Assembly: GCF_022230885.1 (NCBI RefSeq)
Contig: NZ_JAKGCT010000004.1
Coordinates: 1,364,001-1,428,000, forward strand
Direction of reading: 5' to 3'
DNA from: Paenalcaligenes niemegkensis
GTDB lineage: Bacteria > Pseudomonadota > Gammaproteobacteria > Burkholderiales > Burkholderiaceae_B
Length of the DNA: 64,000 nucleotides
The translations under genes were made by a program, and so were the position numbers. The notes beneath the pieces are model-generated. The model did no database searches. It was not told the DNA's origin and saw only the letters and a list, made by a program, of their open reading frames with translations. Below, one piece after another: positions 1 through 8,362 of the stretch; within the stretch, counting starts at the first letter, position 1; every line of letters begins with the position of its first letter.

Positions 1-605
1 CAAGGGCAACAGAATAGCTAACAAGGCCAAGACAGCAGCATATTCAAGCGACCAGGAGTCTGGGACGATGGAGCCAAAATACACGCCAGCCAGCGACGAT
101 ATCTGCCAGGACAGCCAACCGGGGACCACTACCCCCAAAAATACCAGACATGTTTTGAAGAGCGGCGCTCCGGACTGTCGGCATAACGCCCCATAAACAA
201 GACAAAAACAATATCACTCGTGATGTAACCAAGCAGCAACCGTTTTCGCCATGCCATATGCCTGAAAAAGGGATGCAAGGCTGCACCAAAGATAATAAAG
301 CGTATATTGACAATAAAGCCCGCTGCGAAGATTAACCACAGTGGCGCCCCCGACTCGATTAGCGGTAGCGCGGTCAACTGAGCAGAGCCTGCATACACCA
401 GCAACGTCATTAAGGTCGCCATGGAGTCGCTCAAACCCGATTTCAACATGGCCACGCCGGTAACAAAACCCCAAACGGTGGTCGCCACCAGAGTGGGCAT
501 CAGATCGCGAAAGCCCAACGCAAAATCACCCCGCTGCTCTGGTGTTGGCAAACGGTGGGCCAAACCTGCCTTAAAGCGCTCGATCACTGATGCAAACACT
601 CCCAA
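1..605 (-). pseudogene. azlC: AzlC family permease (large subunit of branched-chain amino acid exporter), partial and frameshifted
   Basis: AzlC is the large integral-membrane subunit of the AzlCD branched-chain amino acid exporter. The protein reads through several hydrophobic segments with family-typical stretches FALGFRDLMPTL, VYAGSAQLTALPL and NIRFIIFGAALHPFFR. The frame stops after VWYFWG at about position 129. The next frame continues with VVPGWLSWQISSLAGVYFG and runs off the window at base 1. Adding one C to the C5 run at 132-136 joins the two. The start is uncertain: TTG at 605, or an internal GTG a few codons later. The azlD partner, if present, would lie outside the window. Confidence 0.8.
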
Positions 606-620
606 TCATTGAGAATCATT
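604..620. promoter_or_regulatory. Possible Fur-box-like site upstream of azlC
   Basis: A 7-bp direct repeat AATCATT-GAG-AATCATT overlaps the start of the azlC-like gene. The stretch TGAGAATCATT differs at one base from the centre of the Fur consensus (TGATAATCATT). No promoter was confidently placed beside it, so the assignment is tentative. Confidence 0.25.
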
Positions 621-791
621 CGCTTCAAATGGTAGCGCACTTAACAGTACTTATGGCAATGTTTAGCGGGGCTTTGTCACCTATGCACAAAAGCTGGGCA
701 TGTAATCTGCATTGATGCGCATTTCCTACGGTGAGCTTGCTACAATTGGGCTTGAAATTAAGAAACAATCTTGTTTGTTACAGGACATCAA

Positions 792-1004
792 ATGAGCAGC
801 GCAAGTGAAAAAAACGTTCCCCAAATCGATATCATCGAATTAAGTGCGGACGATCTACCCGTGTATTGCCCTGGCCCTCATGCCCCATTATGGAGCATGC
901 ACCCCCGCGTTTATATCGACATCAGCAAGACAGGTATGGGCAGCTGTCCCTACTGCAGTGCCACCTATAAACTAAAAGAAGGTGAGAAGCTGCATAGCCA
1001 TTAA
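792..1004 (+). CDS. Zinc-finger CHCC domain protein
   Basis: This is a 70-residue protein starting at the ATG preceded by AGGAC. It carries the compact CHCC zinc-ribbon pattern in order: CPGP, HPRVYIDI, then CPYC near the C-terminus. The same domain occurs in the mitochondrial complex I subunit NDUFS6 and in small proteobacterial proteins of unknown role. It sits 72 bp ahead of the YheT-type hydrolase on the same strand. The zinc site is inferred from the spaced Cys/His residues; no specific function can be given. Confidence 0.8.
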   Translation: MSSASEKNVPQIDIIELSADDLPVYCPGPHAPLWSMHPRVYIDISKTGMGSCPYCSATYKLKEGEKLHSH

Positions 1005-1076
1005 GTCGATCAGTCCAGCCTTCGCAGCCGACTACCCACATCCACTTAATTATCTATTTTATGCCTCAATCGATTC

Positions 1077-2167
1077 GTGACCGCTAAGATCGATTTATCT
1101 CCCTGCCCTGTTCCTGTCTGGCTGCCCGGTGGTCACGCACAGACCATTTATGCCGCCTATTTTGCCCGTCATCACCGTATTGCTTTCGTACGCGAACGCG
1201 TGGATACCCCTGACGGCGACTTCCTTGATCTGGACTGGACAGGCCCGGGGCTGTTTGCCGACCGTCTAGCTAATGGTGCCAGTGCAGTACGAGACGCACA
1301 CTTGAACCAGACAGCGGCCCGCCGATGGATGCAGGACGACGACTGGTCCAGCCTTCCGCAATCAGCCGATACTCAAGCCCTGATACTGTTTCATGGGCTT
1401 GAAGGCAGTAGCCGGAGCCATTACGCCCAGGCTATTGCACAGTACTTCCGGGCGCGGGGGTGGGTTGTAGTGGTGGCTCATTTTCGGGGATGCTCAGGCT
1501 TTCCTAATCGAATGGCCCGTGCTTACTACTCAGGCGATAGCGAAGAAATTGCTTTCTGCCTTGATTCGGTACGTAGCCGCCTTCCCAACGCACGCTGGTA
1601 TTGTGCCGGCGTTTCACTGGGGGCAATGCCATGCTTAAATATTTGGGCGAACAGGGGGCCAACTGCGACTGGATCACTGCCAGCGCAGCTATATCAGTAC
1701 CCACCGACCTTGTGGCCTGCGGAGAGCTTCTTTCTAACAGCCGCTTTGGCCGCCGAGTTTATTGCCGTCATTTTTTGCGTAGCATGAAGATAAAGATCTT
1801 CGACAAATCACGTCGTTTCCCCGGGATGATCGACGTTTTGCGTTTAGGTCAGGCCTGTACCCTACGCGACTTTGATGACATTTATACCGCTCCGATGCAT
1901 GGTTTCAAACATGCTTTAGATTACTGGACAAAAGCCTCAAGCAAGCAGTTTCTAAAAGACGTAGCTGTACCTACCCTTGTACTCAACGCAAAGAACGATC
2001 CATTCGTACCCTTAAACTCTCTGCCGAGCCTTAACGATACGTCATCGCAAGTCTTGCTGCATCAGCCCTCGTACGGCGGCCATGTAGGCTTTACCACCGG
2101 AACATTTCCAGGCAATATTAATTGGCTACCCTCACGGCTTGCCCACTTCTTTGACACCAAGCGCTAA
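1077..2167 (+). pseudogene. YheT-family alpha/beta hydrolase, frameshifted
   Basis: YheT/EMBL8-type hydrolases are cytosolic alpha/beta-fold proteins with unclear physiological substrates. Family marks are LPGGHAQTIYAAYF at the N-terminus, the HGLEGSSRSHYA oxyanion region, FRGCSG, and the nucleophile elbow, which should read GVSLGGN. As written, the reading frame breaks inside that elbow. One extra G in the G5 run at 1619-1623 restores it and joins the N-terminal part to the continuation MLKYLGEQGANCDW. The C-terminal GGHVGF supplies the likely catalytic His and NAKNDPFVP the Asp. The start is GTG at 1077. Restored length is about 363 residues. Confidence 0.85.
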
Positions 2168-2178
2168 AAGGTCGGTTA

Positions 2179-3672
2179 TCAGGACCTAAAACGTTCAAGC
2201 AATAAACGCTCAGACTCGAGTCGTTCTCGTAGCGTTCGTATTTGTACGTCGAGCTGCGACTGCTCGTAAAAATCACTGCTTCGATTACGGGCTTGCTGCA
2301 GCTGTTCTACGGCGGTGGGCAGAGCCCCTACCATCACGTAGTAATCAGCCATGGCCTTACGCGAAGCGATGGGCTGGCCCAAGCGCTCAAGACTTTGAGC
2401 CAGTAATTGCTGAAATCGCGGGACTTGCGGCCATTGTGCGCTACGCTCACGCAAAAACTCGATAGCCTGCTGGTCATTTCCCTGCTGTTGCAACACTTGA
2501 ACATAAGCCAAAGCTATGCCCTGATGGTTAGGCCAGGCTTTCCAGGCTTCGCTAGCCAGGCTGGCAGCCTCGTCTAGCCTCGACTCAGCGTGGGCAAGGT
2601 TGATAGCCAGTGAATCCAGAGTTGCATTGTCATATACGCCCTCTCCTCGCGCCTGCTCCAGTGCCTCATGGGCTGCGGGATAATCTTTACGCTGCCATGC
2701 GGCATAGGCCAGGCCATACCAGGCTGCGGACTGTTCTACACCCTCTTTGGCTGAAGCATCGCTAGTCAAGGTCTGGACTGCAGTTTGCAGGGCCATTCCA
2801 CCACGCGCCTGAATCACTCTTAACGCCGCCCTTACGTACCAGAACTCAGGGTCTTGACGAGGGTTGCTAACGACAGTGCTGCCTATACGGTTTTCAATAT
2901 CACCCATGCGCTGTACCGACAGAGGATGAGTGCTGGCGTACACATTACCTGGCCCCTGGTTGAGCCTGGAGCCCTCCATCAGGCGCTTGAACATGGCGGC
3001 CATGCCAGCCGGATCGTAACCTGCCTTTTGAAGCATCTGAAAACCCGCCCTGTCTGCCTCTTGCTCTGCCTGACGGGAGAAACCCAGTTGACGGTCGACC
3101 GCTGCAGCCTGCCCGAAGGCTGCCACACCCATCGCCAGATCACCGCTTCCAGACAAGGCTGCCAGCAAGGCTCCGGCCAGGGCTGCCATCATGATGTGGC
3201 CTGTCTGGGAGCTTTGAGTCATACCGCGCGCTACGTGTCGCTGAGATACGTGCCCGATCTCGTGAGCAATGACGGAAGCCAGTTCGGCTTCGGTCTGCGC
3301 CGTGACAATCAAACCGCTATGAATGCCGATATAGCCTCCAGGTAACGCAAAGGCGTTGACTGAAGGGTCGCGCACAGCAAACACATTAATCTCTTGCTGC
3401 AGGGTATCTGGAGCATATTGGGCAAGCCTGCGACCCACATCACCTAAATATTGCAGAATTGACGGATCGGCAATATAGGTGGGATCACGCCTGCCCTGCT
3501 CCATGATGGCATTGCCCAATGTGCGCTCAAGCGATGGAGAGAGTTCGGCACCAGAGGCCGAACCCATAGTAGGAATTCCGACTGGCTGCGCGCCGGCCGA
3601 TGGCGGTAATGCTGTCGTTAGCGACAGCATTAGCAATGTAAGCCGTAAAAACTTTGATACCGAAATAGCCAT
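2179..3672 (-). CDS. bepA: BepA/YfgC-like periplasmic M48 metalloprotease with TPR domain
   Basis: BepA acts in the periplasm as chaperone and protease for outer-membrane beta-barrel (LptD) assembly. The 497-residue protein starts at the ATG at 3672, preceded by GGAGA. It has a signal peptide ending near PPSAGAQ, the zinc motif HEIGH with a downstream EQEADR glutamate, then a C-terminal helical repeat region rich in A/E/L (TPR-like). Length matches the family (about 490). In the sequence as written, the upstream ctaG frame runs straight into this gene, giving an apparent 792-residue fusion that I regard as false. Confidence 0.9.
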   Translation of the reverse strand: MAISVSKFLRLTLLMLSLTTALPPSAGAQPVGIPTMGSASGAELSPSLERTLGNAIMEQGRRDPTYIADPSILQYLGDVGRRLAQYAPDTLQQEINVFAVRDPSVNAFALPGGYIGIHSGLIVTAQTEAELASVIAHEIGHVSQRHVARGMTQSSQTGHIMMAALAGALLAALSGSGDLAMGVAAFGQAAAVDRQLGFSRQAEQEADRAGFQMLQKAGYDPAGMAAMFKRLMEGSRLNQGPGNVYASTHPLSVQRMGDIENRIGSTVVSNPRQDPEFWYVRAALRVIQARGGMALQTAVQTLTSDASAKEGVEQSAAWYGLAYAAWQRKDYPAAHEALEQARGEGVYDNATLDSLAINLAHAESRLDEAASLASEAWKAWPNHQGIALAYVQVLQQQGNDQQAIEFLRERSAQWPQVPRFQQLLAQSLERLGQPIASRKAMADYYVMVGALPTAVEQLQQARNRSSDFYEQSQLDVQIRTLRERLESERLLLERFRS

Positions 3673-3688
3673 GCTTTCTCCGGGCAAG

Positions 3689-4557
3689 TTACAACGAGGC
3701 CACACCTGACTGTGGCTGCGCAGGAAGTCGATTTTTTTGCCGGGATGAGACAGTCGGTTTTTAGATGACAGCCGCATCAGTGTACCCAAAGCATAGAGAA
3801 CTCCAAACGCCTCAACGAGACCTGCAAGCACCCACATAATCAAGCCGCCCATTGCTTGATCCTCGAGAGCATTCATTGACGTAATTGCCCGGCCACATAA
3901 ATCGAAAATGGGATAAAGATCGAATTCAGCGAAGGTAATGATCGCTCCAGCGATAATTTGCGGAACCATAGTGATGATAGGCGAGATGATCCTGCCTCCG
4001 GCAGACATCACTGCAGGAGGATGAGGCCGTCTATCGAGTATTAAGTTCCAATACAGAAAACCGCTGATCACTACCGACCAGTTCATGAGGCGATATAAGC
4101 GCCAATCGATCATTGAGTAGAACTGGGGCGTCGGCAATAGCCAAATGAGCACAAAAAACACAAATAAAAACGGAATCAGGAAGCGGTTGGTCAGCGTTTT
4201 TTCGAGAATGATTCCGGACGTGCTGCGTCTGAAGTCACGTAGCCTGATGCGCCAGGCCATTGGCAGGCCGGCCCGCATTACTTGACCTGGATAGGCCGCC
4301 ATAACGATCAGGGGCCCCAGATGATGCAGCACCAGATGCTGCAGACGGTGGATAAAAAACATACGCTCGGCGTAGTAATCAACACGCGTATGTAGCGACA
4401 AATAAAGCATCACTACGCCGAACCAAAACAGAAACTGCCTGCGCCGCGTAACCTTATGGCAACGCGTACCACGCCAGAACAACATGCATCCGACCACAAA
4501 CATCAGAATGAGTGTTGGCGAAAATTCCCAGGGTGTCAGCCAATTAAGCAGAGTCAT
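3689..4557 (-). CDS. ctaG: CtaG (caa3-type) cytochrome c oxidase assembly membrane protein
   Basis: This multi-spanning membrane protein of the caa3_CtaG family is linked to cytochrome c oxidase assembly. Several hydrophobic helices are visible (for example LILMFVVGCMLFW and FLIPFLFVFFVLIWLLP), plus the histidine-rich stretch HRLQHLVLHHLGP typical of the family. As written there is no stop and the frame continues into bepA. Adding one base to the run of seven T at 3732-3738 (A on the coding strand) makes the protein end at the TAA at 3689-3691, 16 bp before the bepA ATG. That gives exactly 289 codons plus stop. Confidence 0.8.
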
Positions 4558-4584
4558 AGAGCAAGCACAAAAGACAGCGAGCCC

Positions 4585-4923
4585 TTAGTTTAATGCATTA
4601 CGCTGACGGCGCTCCCACTGTACATTAAGCACTTCAGGGTAATCTCGCACCTGCCTGGCCTGAGTCATGAGAACCGAGCGCATTTCAGGAGGACAGCTAA
4701 TGGTTACGCAAGCCTTGGCGGTTTCATGAGAGTCAGTGTGATCTACGCTTAAATTGGTAACCCGCAGACCCGCTGCTTCAAAACCGGTGTAGATGCGCTT
4801 TCGTACCGCAGCCATATCGTTACGTGGACAAATCACGGATAAGCGTGAAACCGAAACAGTGCTGGGACGCACCATGGCGGGCTGCACACCCGCACGACGC
4901 AAGAAAAGATTGAAGATTTTCAT
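4585..4923 (-). CDS. Small ACT-like domain protein resembling the C-terminal domain of MgtC/SapB proteins
   Basis: This is a 112-residue soluble protein. The start at 4923 is chosen because AAGGGGA lies 6 bases upstream; the longer open frame above it does not look like coding sequence. The body (SVSRLSVICPRND, then GLRVTNLSVDH, then VLNVQWERR) has the alternating beta-alpha pattern and VxxVxWE-like ending seen in the cytoplasmic C-terminal domain of MgtC-type proteins. There are no membrane helices, so this would be a stand-alone regulatory domain. Similarity is judged by eye and is tentative. A long structured leader precedes it. Confidence 0.5.
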   Translation of the reverse strand: MKIFNLFLRRAGVQPAMVRPSTVSVSRLSVICPRNDMAAVRKRIYTGFEAAGLRVTNLSVDHTDSHETAKACVTISCPPEMRSVLMTQARQVRDYPEVLNVQWERRQRNALN

Positions 4924-5188
4924 CGCTATCCCCTTTACTAAATAAACGCGCATGCGCACGCCACTACTGCAAAATCGCAATAAGCTAAATAGGAGTACGA
5001 CGGGATGACTGGTCAGCGACGAATGCGCGACCAATAACCACGCCCTATGGTTTTAACCACCAGGGCGTGAAAGCTGTGTGTAGGACTAGCCTAAGCCTGA
5101 ACGCGCCTGGTTATGAGTTTGCCAGCCAATGCTGGCTCAAACTTTCACCGGGGTCTGGATTCACCACACAGTCCTTTTTAAGTTGAAG
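4924..5188 (-). ncRNA. Long structured 5' leader, candidate cis-regulatory RNA
   Basis: About 265 nt separate a good promoter (5196-5224) from the start of the ACT-like gene, with no coding signal. The RNA can close by CTGTGTG (5165-5171) pairing with CACACAG (5074-5080). Inside is a hairpin at 5117-5142 (GTTTG..CCAGC / GCTGG..CAAAC). It is followed by a strong hairpin at 5039-5069 (CACGCCCT / AGGGCGTG with inner TGGTT/AACCA). The last lacks a U-run, so it is not a plain terminator. I cannot match the layout to a riboswitch class I know. Confidence 0.45.
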
Positions 5189-5195
5189 TGGCCAT

Positions 5196-5224
5196 ATTTT
5201 AACCATCATGCATTAATTACACAA
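5196..5224 (-). promoter_or_regulatory. Sigma-70-like promoter for the leader and ACT-like gene
   Basis: On the minus strand, TTGTGT (5219-5224) and TAAAAT (5196-5201) are separated by exactly 17 bp, predicting a start near 5188. It lies downstream of the TM2 gene, so the leader and small gene can be transcribed separately. Confidence 0.5.
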
Positions 5225-5323
5225 CCCGATAGGCAGGAAGAGACGCTACGCCTTGTGTGAGAGCGTTGAAAAACCACAACATTGCTGGCATAACGGCAGC
5301 GGCCTTTAAGATGGCATAAGGAG

Positions 5324-5754
5324 TCAGTAGTTAAGTCCCTCGAGCCAGCCCAGGTAGTGGAAACTTCTGAACACCACATGCGCCAACCACGCCATAGAGA
5401 TGGAAGCTCCACCTAGTGTGGCAGCAATTGCCAGCAGTACTGTGGCAATACCAGTCCGGGAGCGGCCGGAACTGTGTGCGTTATATTTCTGATTAAAGCC
5501 ACTGTCTTTTCGCAAACACAGATAAACCGACTCAACGGCTCCCACAGTGAAAAACAGACCTAAAATCCAGAAAGCAACACTGTCCCACCACGGCTCAGCC
5601 AGCAATGCCCAAAAATCAGCCCCGCTGCGGCCAGGGATACCGCCCATGCATAGCGGCGTCGCAAATACCAATGGTGCAAGCCCACGGTCCCTCCTACCAG
5701 AGCCAGTAGTGCAGCAATAAGTTTTGAACGAAAGACTGTTCGCTGTTCGGCCAT
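5324..5754 (-). pseudogene. TM2-domain membrane protein, frameshifted
   Basis: This small membrane protein starts at the ATG at 5754 behind AGGAGG. The N-terminal part (KLIAALLALVGGTVGLHHWY) is the first helix of a TM2 domain. After the break the other frame supplies the second helix (FWILGLFFTVGAVESVYLCL), the typical DSGFNQKYN tail and a third hydrophobic stretch near TVLLAIAATLGGASISMAWL. One additional A in the A5 run at 5611-5615 joins them (reading LIFWALLAEPWWD). TM2 proteins have no general assigned function. Confidence 0.7.
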
Positions 5755-5847
5755 ATACGCCCTCCTGTGCAGAGTTATCAATATGCCAACGAGAAGCATC
5801 CATTACAATCCCCAAACGCCCTACTTTACGTGTGACTATTTTTCGTT

Positions 5848-7002
5848 ATGCCGCAAACCGACTTCGACATTGCCATTTGTGGTGCCGGCCCTGTGGGTTC
5901 AGCCCTCGCACTGCTGCTCGCGCGGCACGCTCCTTCGCCTCACCGAATTGCCTTGATTGCCAGACCGTCGCCACCAAGCAAAGCCAGTAAGGCACTGGAT
6001 CCGCGCGCTTTGGCGTTAAATTACGGCAGCATCCAGTTACTGAAAAGCGTAGCTGCGTGGCCTGGCGCAGCGGCATCAATCTCAACGGTCCATGTGTCCC
6101 AGAAAGGGCGACTGGGGCGCACCCTGATATCGGCAACAGAACTTGGTGTGGACAGGCTGGGCGGCGTAGTGGGTTACGACACCCTTCTCAAAACACTCGG
6201 ATCGGCGCTGCAAGCCAGCGGTGTGTGCCTGTTAAGCACTGCACTTCCCCAGGGTGATGCTTCGCTACAGGCCGATCCTTTACTGACAAGCGAAGGCCTG
6301 ATCACATGCAGGGCTAAAGTTCTCTCTGATGGCGCAAAACCGGTAGGCATACAGCGCGACTATAACCAGCATGCCCTGGTGGCAACCTTGCGCAGCTCCA
6401 GGCCTCGCACGGGTTGGGCCTACGAGCGCTTTACCAGCGATGGGCCATTCGCACTGCTACCACACCCCTCTGCTTCGGACCTCTACGCTTTAGTATGGTG
6501 CAACCCTCCCGAAAAGACAGCTACACTGGAGGCCTTGAACAATGCCGACTTTGAAGCAAAGCTGCTGCAAACCTTTGGTTCGCGTCTGGGCAGGCTTAAG
6601 CTTGCAGGTGACCGTTTCGTCTTTCCGTTAAGCATGTATGCCGGGCCATCGTTGCCTGCCCGCCACACGGTCGCCATCGGGAACGCAGCCCAAACCTTGC
6701 ATCCAGTAGCAGGTCAGGGGTTAAACTTGGGGCTTCGCGATGCTGCACAGCTTAGCCAAGCCTTACGGCCATGGTTGGCCATGCCCCAATCTGATGTAGG
6801 CTCAATACTTGAGCTTTATGCCAACAAGCGCCGACTGGATCGCTGCTTGACCGCTTCGGTCACCGACGTATTGCCCAGAATTTTTGCTACTTCCAATCCG
6901 CTGGTTCAACATACCTGCGGGCTTGGCCTATTGGCGATGGATGTGCTCGAAATAGCTCGGTTACCCTTGGCTAGGCATTTACTTCAAGGTACTCGTACCT
7001 AA
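5848..7002 (+). CDS. UbiH/UbiF-type FAD-dependent hydroxylase of ubiquinone biosynthesis
   Basis: Flavoprotein monooxygenase of the UbiH/UbiF/VisC family, which hydroxylates the aromatic ring of ubiquinone precursors using FAD, NAD(P)H and O2. The Rossmann motif GAGPVGSALALLLARH is at about residues 10-25, followed by DPRALALNYGS. The FAD-ribityl motif is present late as AIGNAAQTLHPVAGQGLNLGLRD, with Asn where most relatives have Asp (GD). At 384 residues the length fits the family. It is divergent from the TM2 gene and 40 bp upstream of dusB. The exact ring position cannot be told from sequence alone. Confidence 0.8.
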   Translation: MPQTDFDIAICGAGPVGSALALLLARHAPSPHRIALIARPSPPSKASKALDPRALALNYGSIQLLKSVAAWPGAAASISTVHVSQKGRLGRTLISATELGVDRLGGVVGYDTLLKTLGSALQASGVCLLSTALPQGDASLQADPLLTSEGLITCRAKVLSDGAKPVGIQRDYNQHALVATLRSSRPRTGWAYERFTSDGPFALLPHPSASDLYALVWCNPPEKTATLEALNNADFEAKLLQTFGSRLGRLKLAGDRFVFPLSMYAGPSLPARHTVAIGNAAQTLHPVAGQGLNLGLRDAAQLSQALRPWLAMPQSDVGSILELYANKRRLDRCLTASVTDVLPRIFATSNPLVQHTCGLGLLAMDVLEIARLPLARHLLQGTRT

Positions 7003-7042
7003 CTTACTTTGGAATGCCCCTTGATTGGGGATGAGTGGTCTC

Positions 7043-8053
7043 ATGCATATTGGCTCCTGGTCATTTCCCAATGCGGTTTTCGTTGCTCCCATGGCTGGGG
7101 TGACAGATCGTCCTTACCGCCGGCTTTGCAAAGCCCTTGGCGCAGGACATGCTGTATCAGAAATGGCTGCCAGCAACCCCAGGCTCTGGAATAGCGTCAA
7201 GACCTCAAGGCGCATCAACCACGAAGGCGAGCCAGCGCCGGTATCAGTACAAATTGCGGGATCCGATCCGGGCATGATGGCCGAGGCTGCCATTTTCAAT
7301 ATCGAAAAGGGCGCGAAGATCATTGATATCAACATGGGCTGCCCTGCCAAGAAAGTGTGCAATGTAGTTTCAGGTTCAGCTCTGCTGCGCGACGAAAACC
7401 GTATTGCAGAAATACTTGAAAGTGTGGTCGAGGCCTGCTTGCCATATGGCATACCTGTTACCCTGAAAACCCGAACTGGCTGGGACCGCGACTCAATCAA
7501 CGCCTTGCGTATCGCCCACCTGGCCCAAGAGTCAGGTATCGCCGCCCTTACCCTGCACGGCAGAACGCGATGCGATTTTTACACGGGTAACGCCGAATAC
7601 GAAAACATTAAAGAAGTCAAAGCCAACGTAAAAATCCCAATCATCGCTAATGGGGATATCGATAGTCCCGAAAAAGCAAAATACGTACTAGAGTACACAC
7701 AGGCCGATGCAATAATGATTGGTCGTGCCGCCCAGGGACGACCCTGGATTTTCCGAGAAGTCGACCATTTTCTGCAACATGGCACTTATCTTGCTCCGCC
7801 TACTTTTGGCGAGTTGCAAGCATTACTATTGGACCACCTCGAAGACCATTATTCGTTTTATGGCGAATTCACCGGTGTACGCACAGCACGCAAGCACATT
7901 GGCTGGTATTTCGCCCACCTCCCTGATGCCAAAGCTTGGTTAGCCTCGGTAAACCAAATTGAAAGCACGCAGGAACAGCTTCAAACCATATCGCAATGGT
8001 TCGAACAGCAAGACGCCCACGCGCCTTTTATTCACGAGCCTGTAGCGGCTTAA
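7043..8053 (+). CDS. dusB: tRNA-dihydrouridine synthase B
   Basis: DusB reduces uridine in the tRNA D-loop using FMN and NADPH. The start at 7043 gives MHIGSWSFPNAVFVAPMAGV, which matches the usual N-terminus; an open TTG/ATG extension at 7025-7031 is less likely. Conserved features are APMAGVTDRPYR, NMGCPAKKVC with the catalytic cysteine, LKTRTGWD, LHGRTR, IIANGDID and MIGRAAQGRPW (FMN phosphate site). It forms the first gene of the classic proteobacterial dusB-fis pair, with fis 42 bp downstream. Confidence 0.95.
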   Translation: MHIGSWSFPNAVFVAPMAGVTDRPYRRLCKALGAGHAVSEMAASNPRLWNSVKTSRRINHEGEPAPVSVQIAGSDPGMMAEAAIFNIEKGAKIIDINMGCPAKKVCNVVSGSALLRDENRIAEILESVVEACLPYGIPVTLKTRTGWDRDSINALRIAHLAQESGIAALTLHGRTRCDFYTGNAEYENIKEVKANVKIPIIANGDIDSPEKAKYVLEYTQADAIMIGRAAQGRPWIFREVDHFLQHGTYLAPPTFGELQALLLDHLEDHYSFYGEFTGVRTARKHIGWYFAHLPDAKAWLASVNQIESTQEQLQTISQWFEQQDAHAPFIHEPVAA

Positions 8054-8095
8054 ACAGCTGTATCTCTGTTAGTTACGCCATTTTTTTAAAAGAAC

Positions 8096-8335
8096 ATGTC
8101 TAATATCAATCCACTAGAGCAATCTGTTAGAGATCGCCTTGAACGCTATTTCGCTGACCTTGGCGAATCCGAACCGCGCGACATGCTCGCGATGGTTATC
8201 AGTTGCGTTGAACGCCCTGTACTTGAGGTCGCTCTGGAGCGCACTCAAGGCAATCAATCAAAAGCGGCAGAAATGCTGGGTATTACTCGAAGCACCCTGC
8301 GTAAAAAGCTGCAATCGCATAATATTCAACCCTAA
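8096..8335 (+). CDS. fis: DNA-binding protein Fis
   Basis: Small nucleoid-associated protein and transcription factor of 79 residues. The C-terminal helix-turn-helix NQSKAAEMLGITRSTLRKKL is diagnostic, preceded by the dimerisation helices (LERPVLEVALERT-like region). It follows dusB as in most gammaproteobacteria and betaproteobacteria and lies 27 bp before purH, with which it is probably co-transcribed. Confidence 0.95.
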   Translation: MSNINPLEQSVRDRLERYFADLGESEPRDMLAMVISCVERPVLEVALERTQGNQSKAAEMLGITRSTLRKKLQSHNIQP

Positions 8336-8362
8336 CTTTTTACTTACACGACATTTATTCTC

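Noticed and set aside
2179-4557. A genuine CtaG-BepA fusion protein
   Set aside because: bepA keeps its own RBS, start and signal peptide, and one added base in a T7 run gives two normal proteins.
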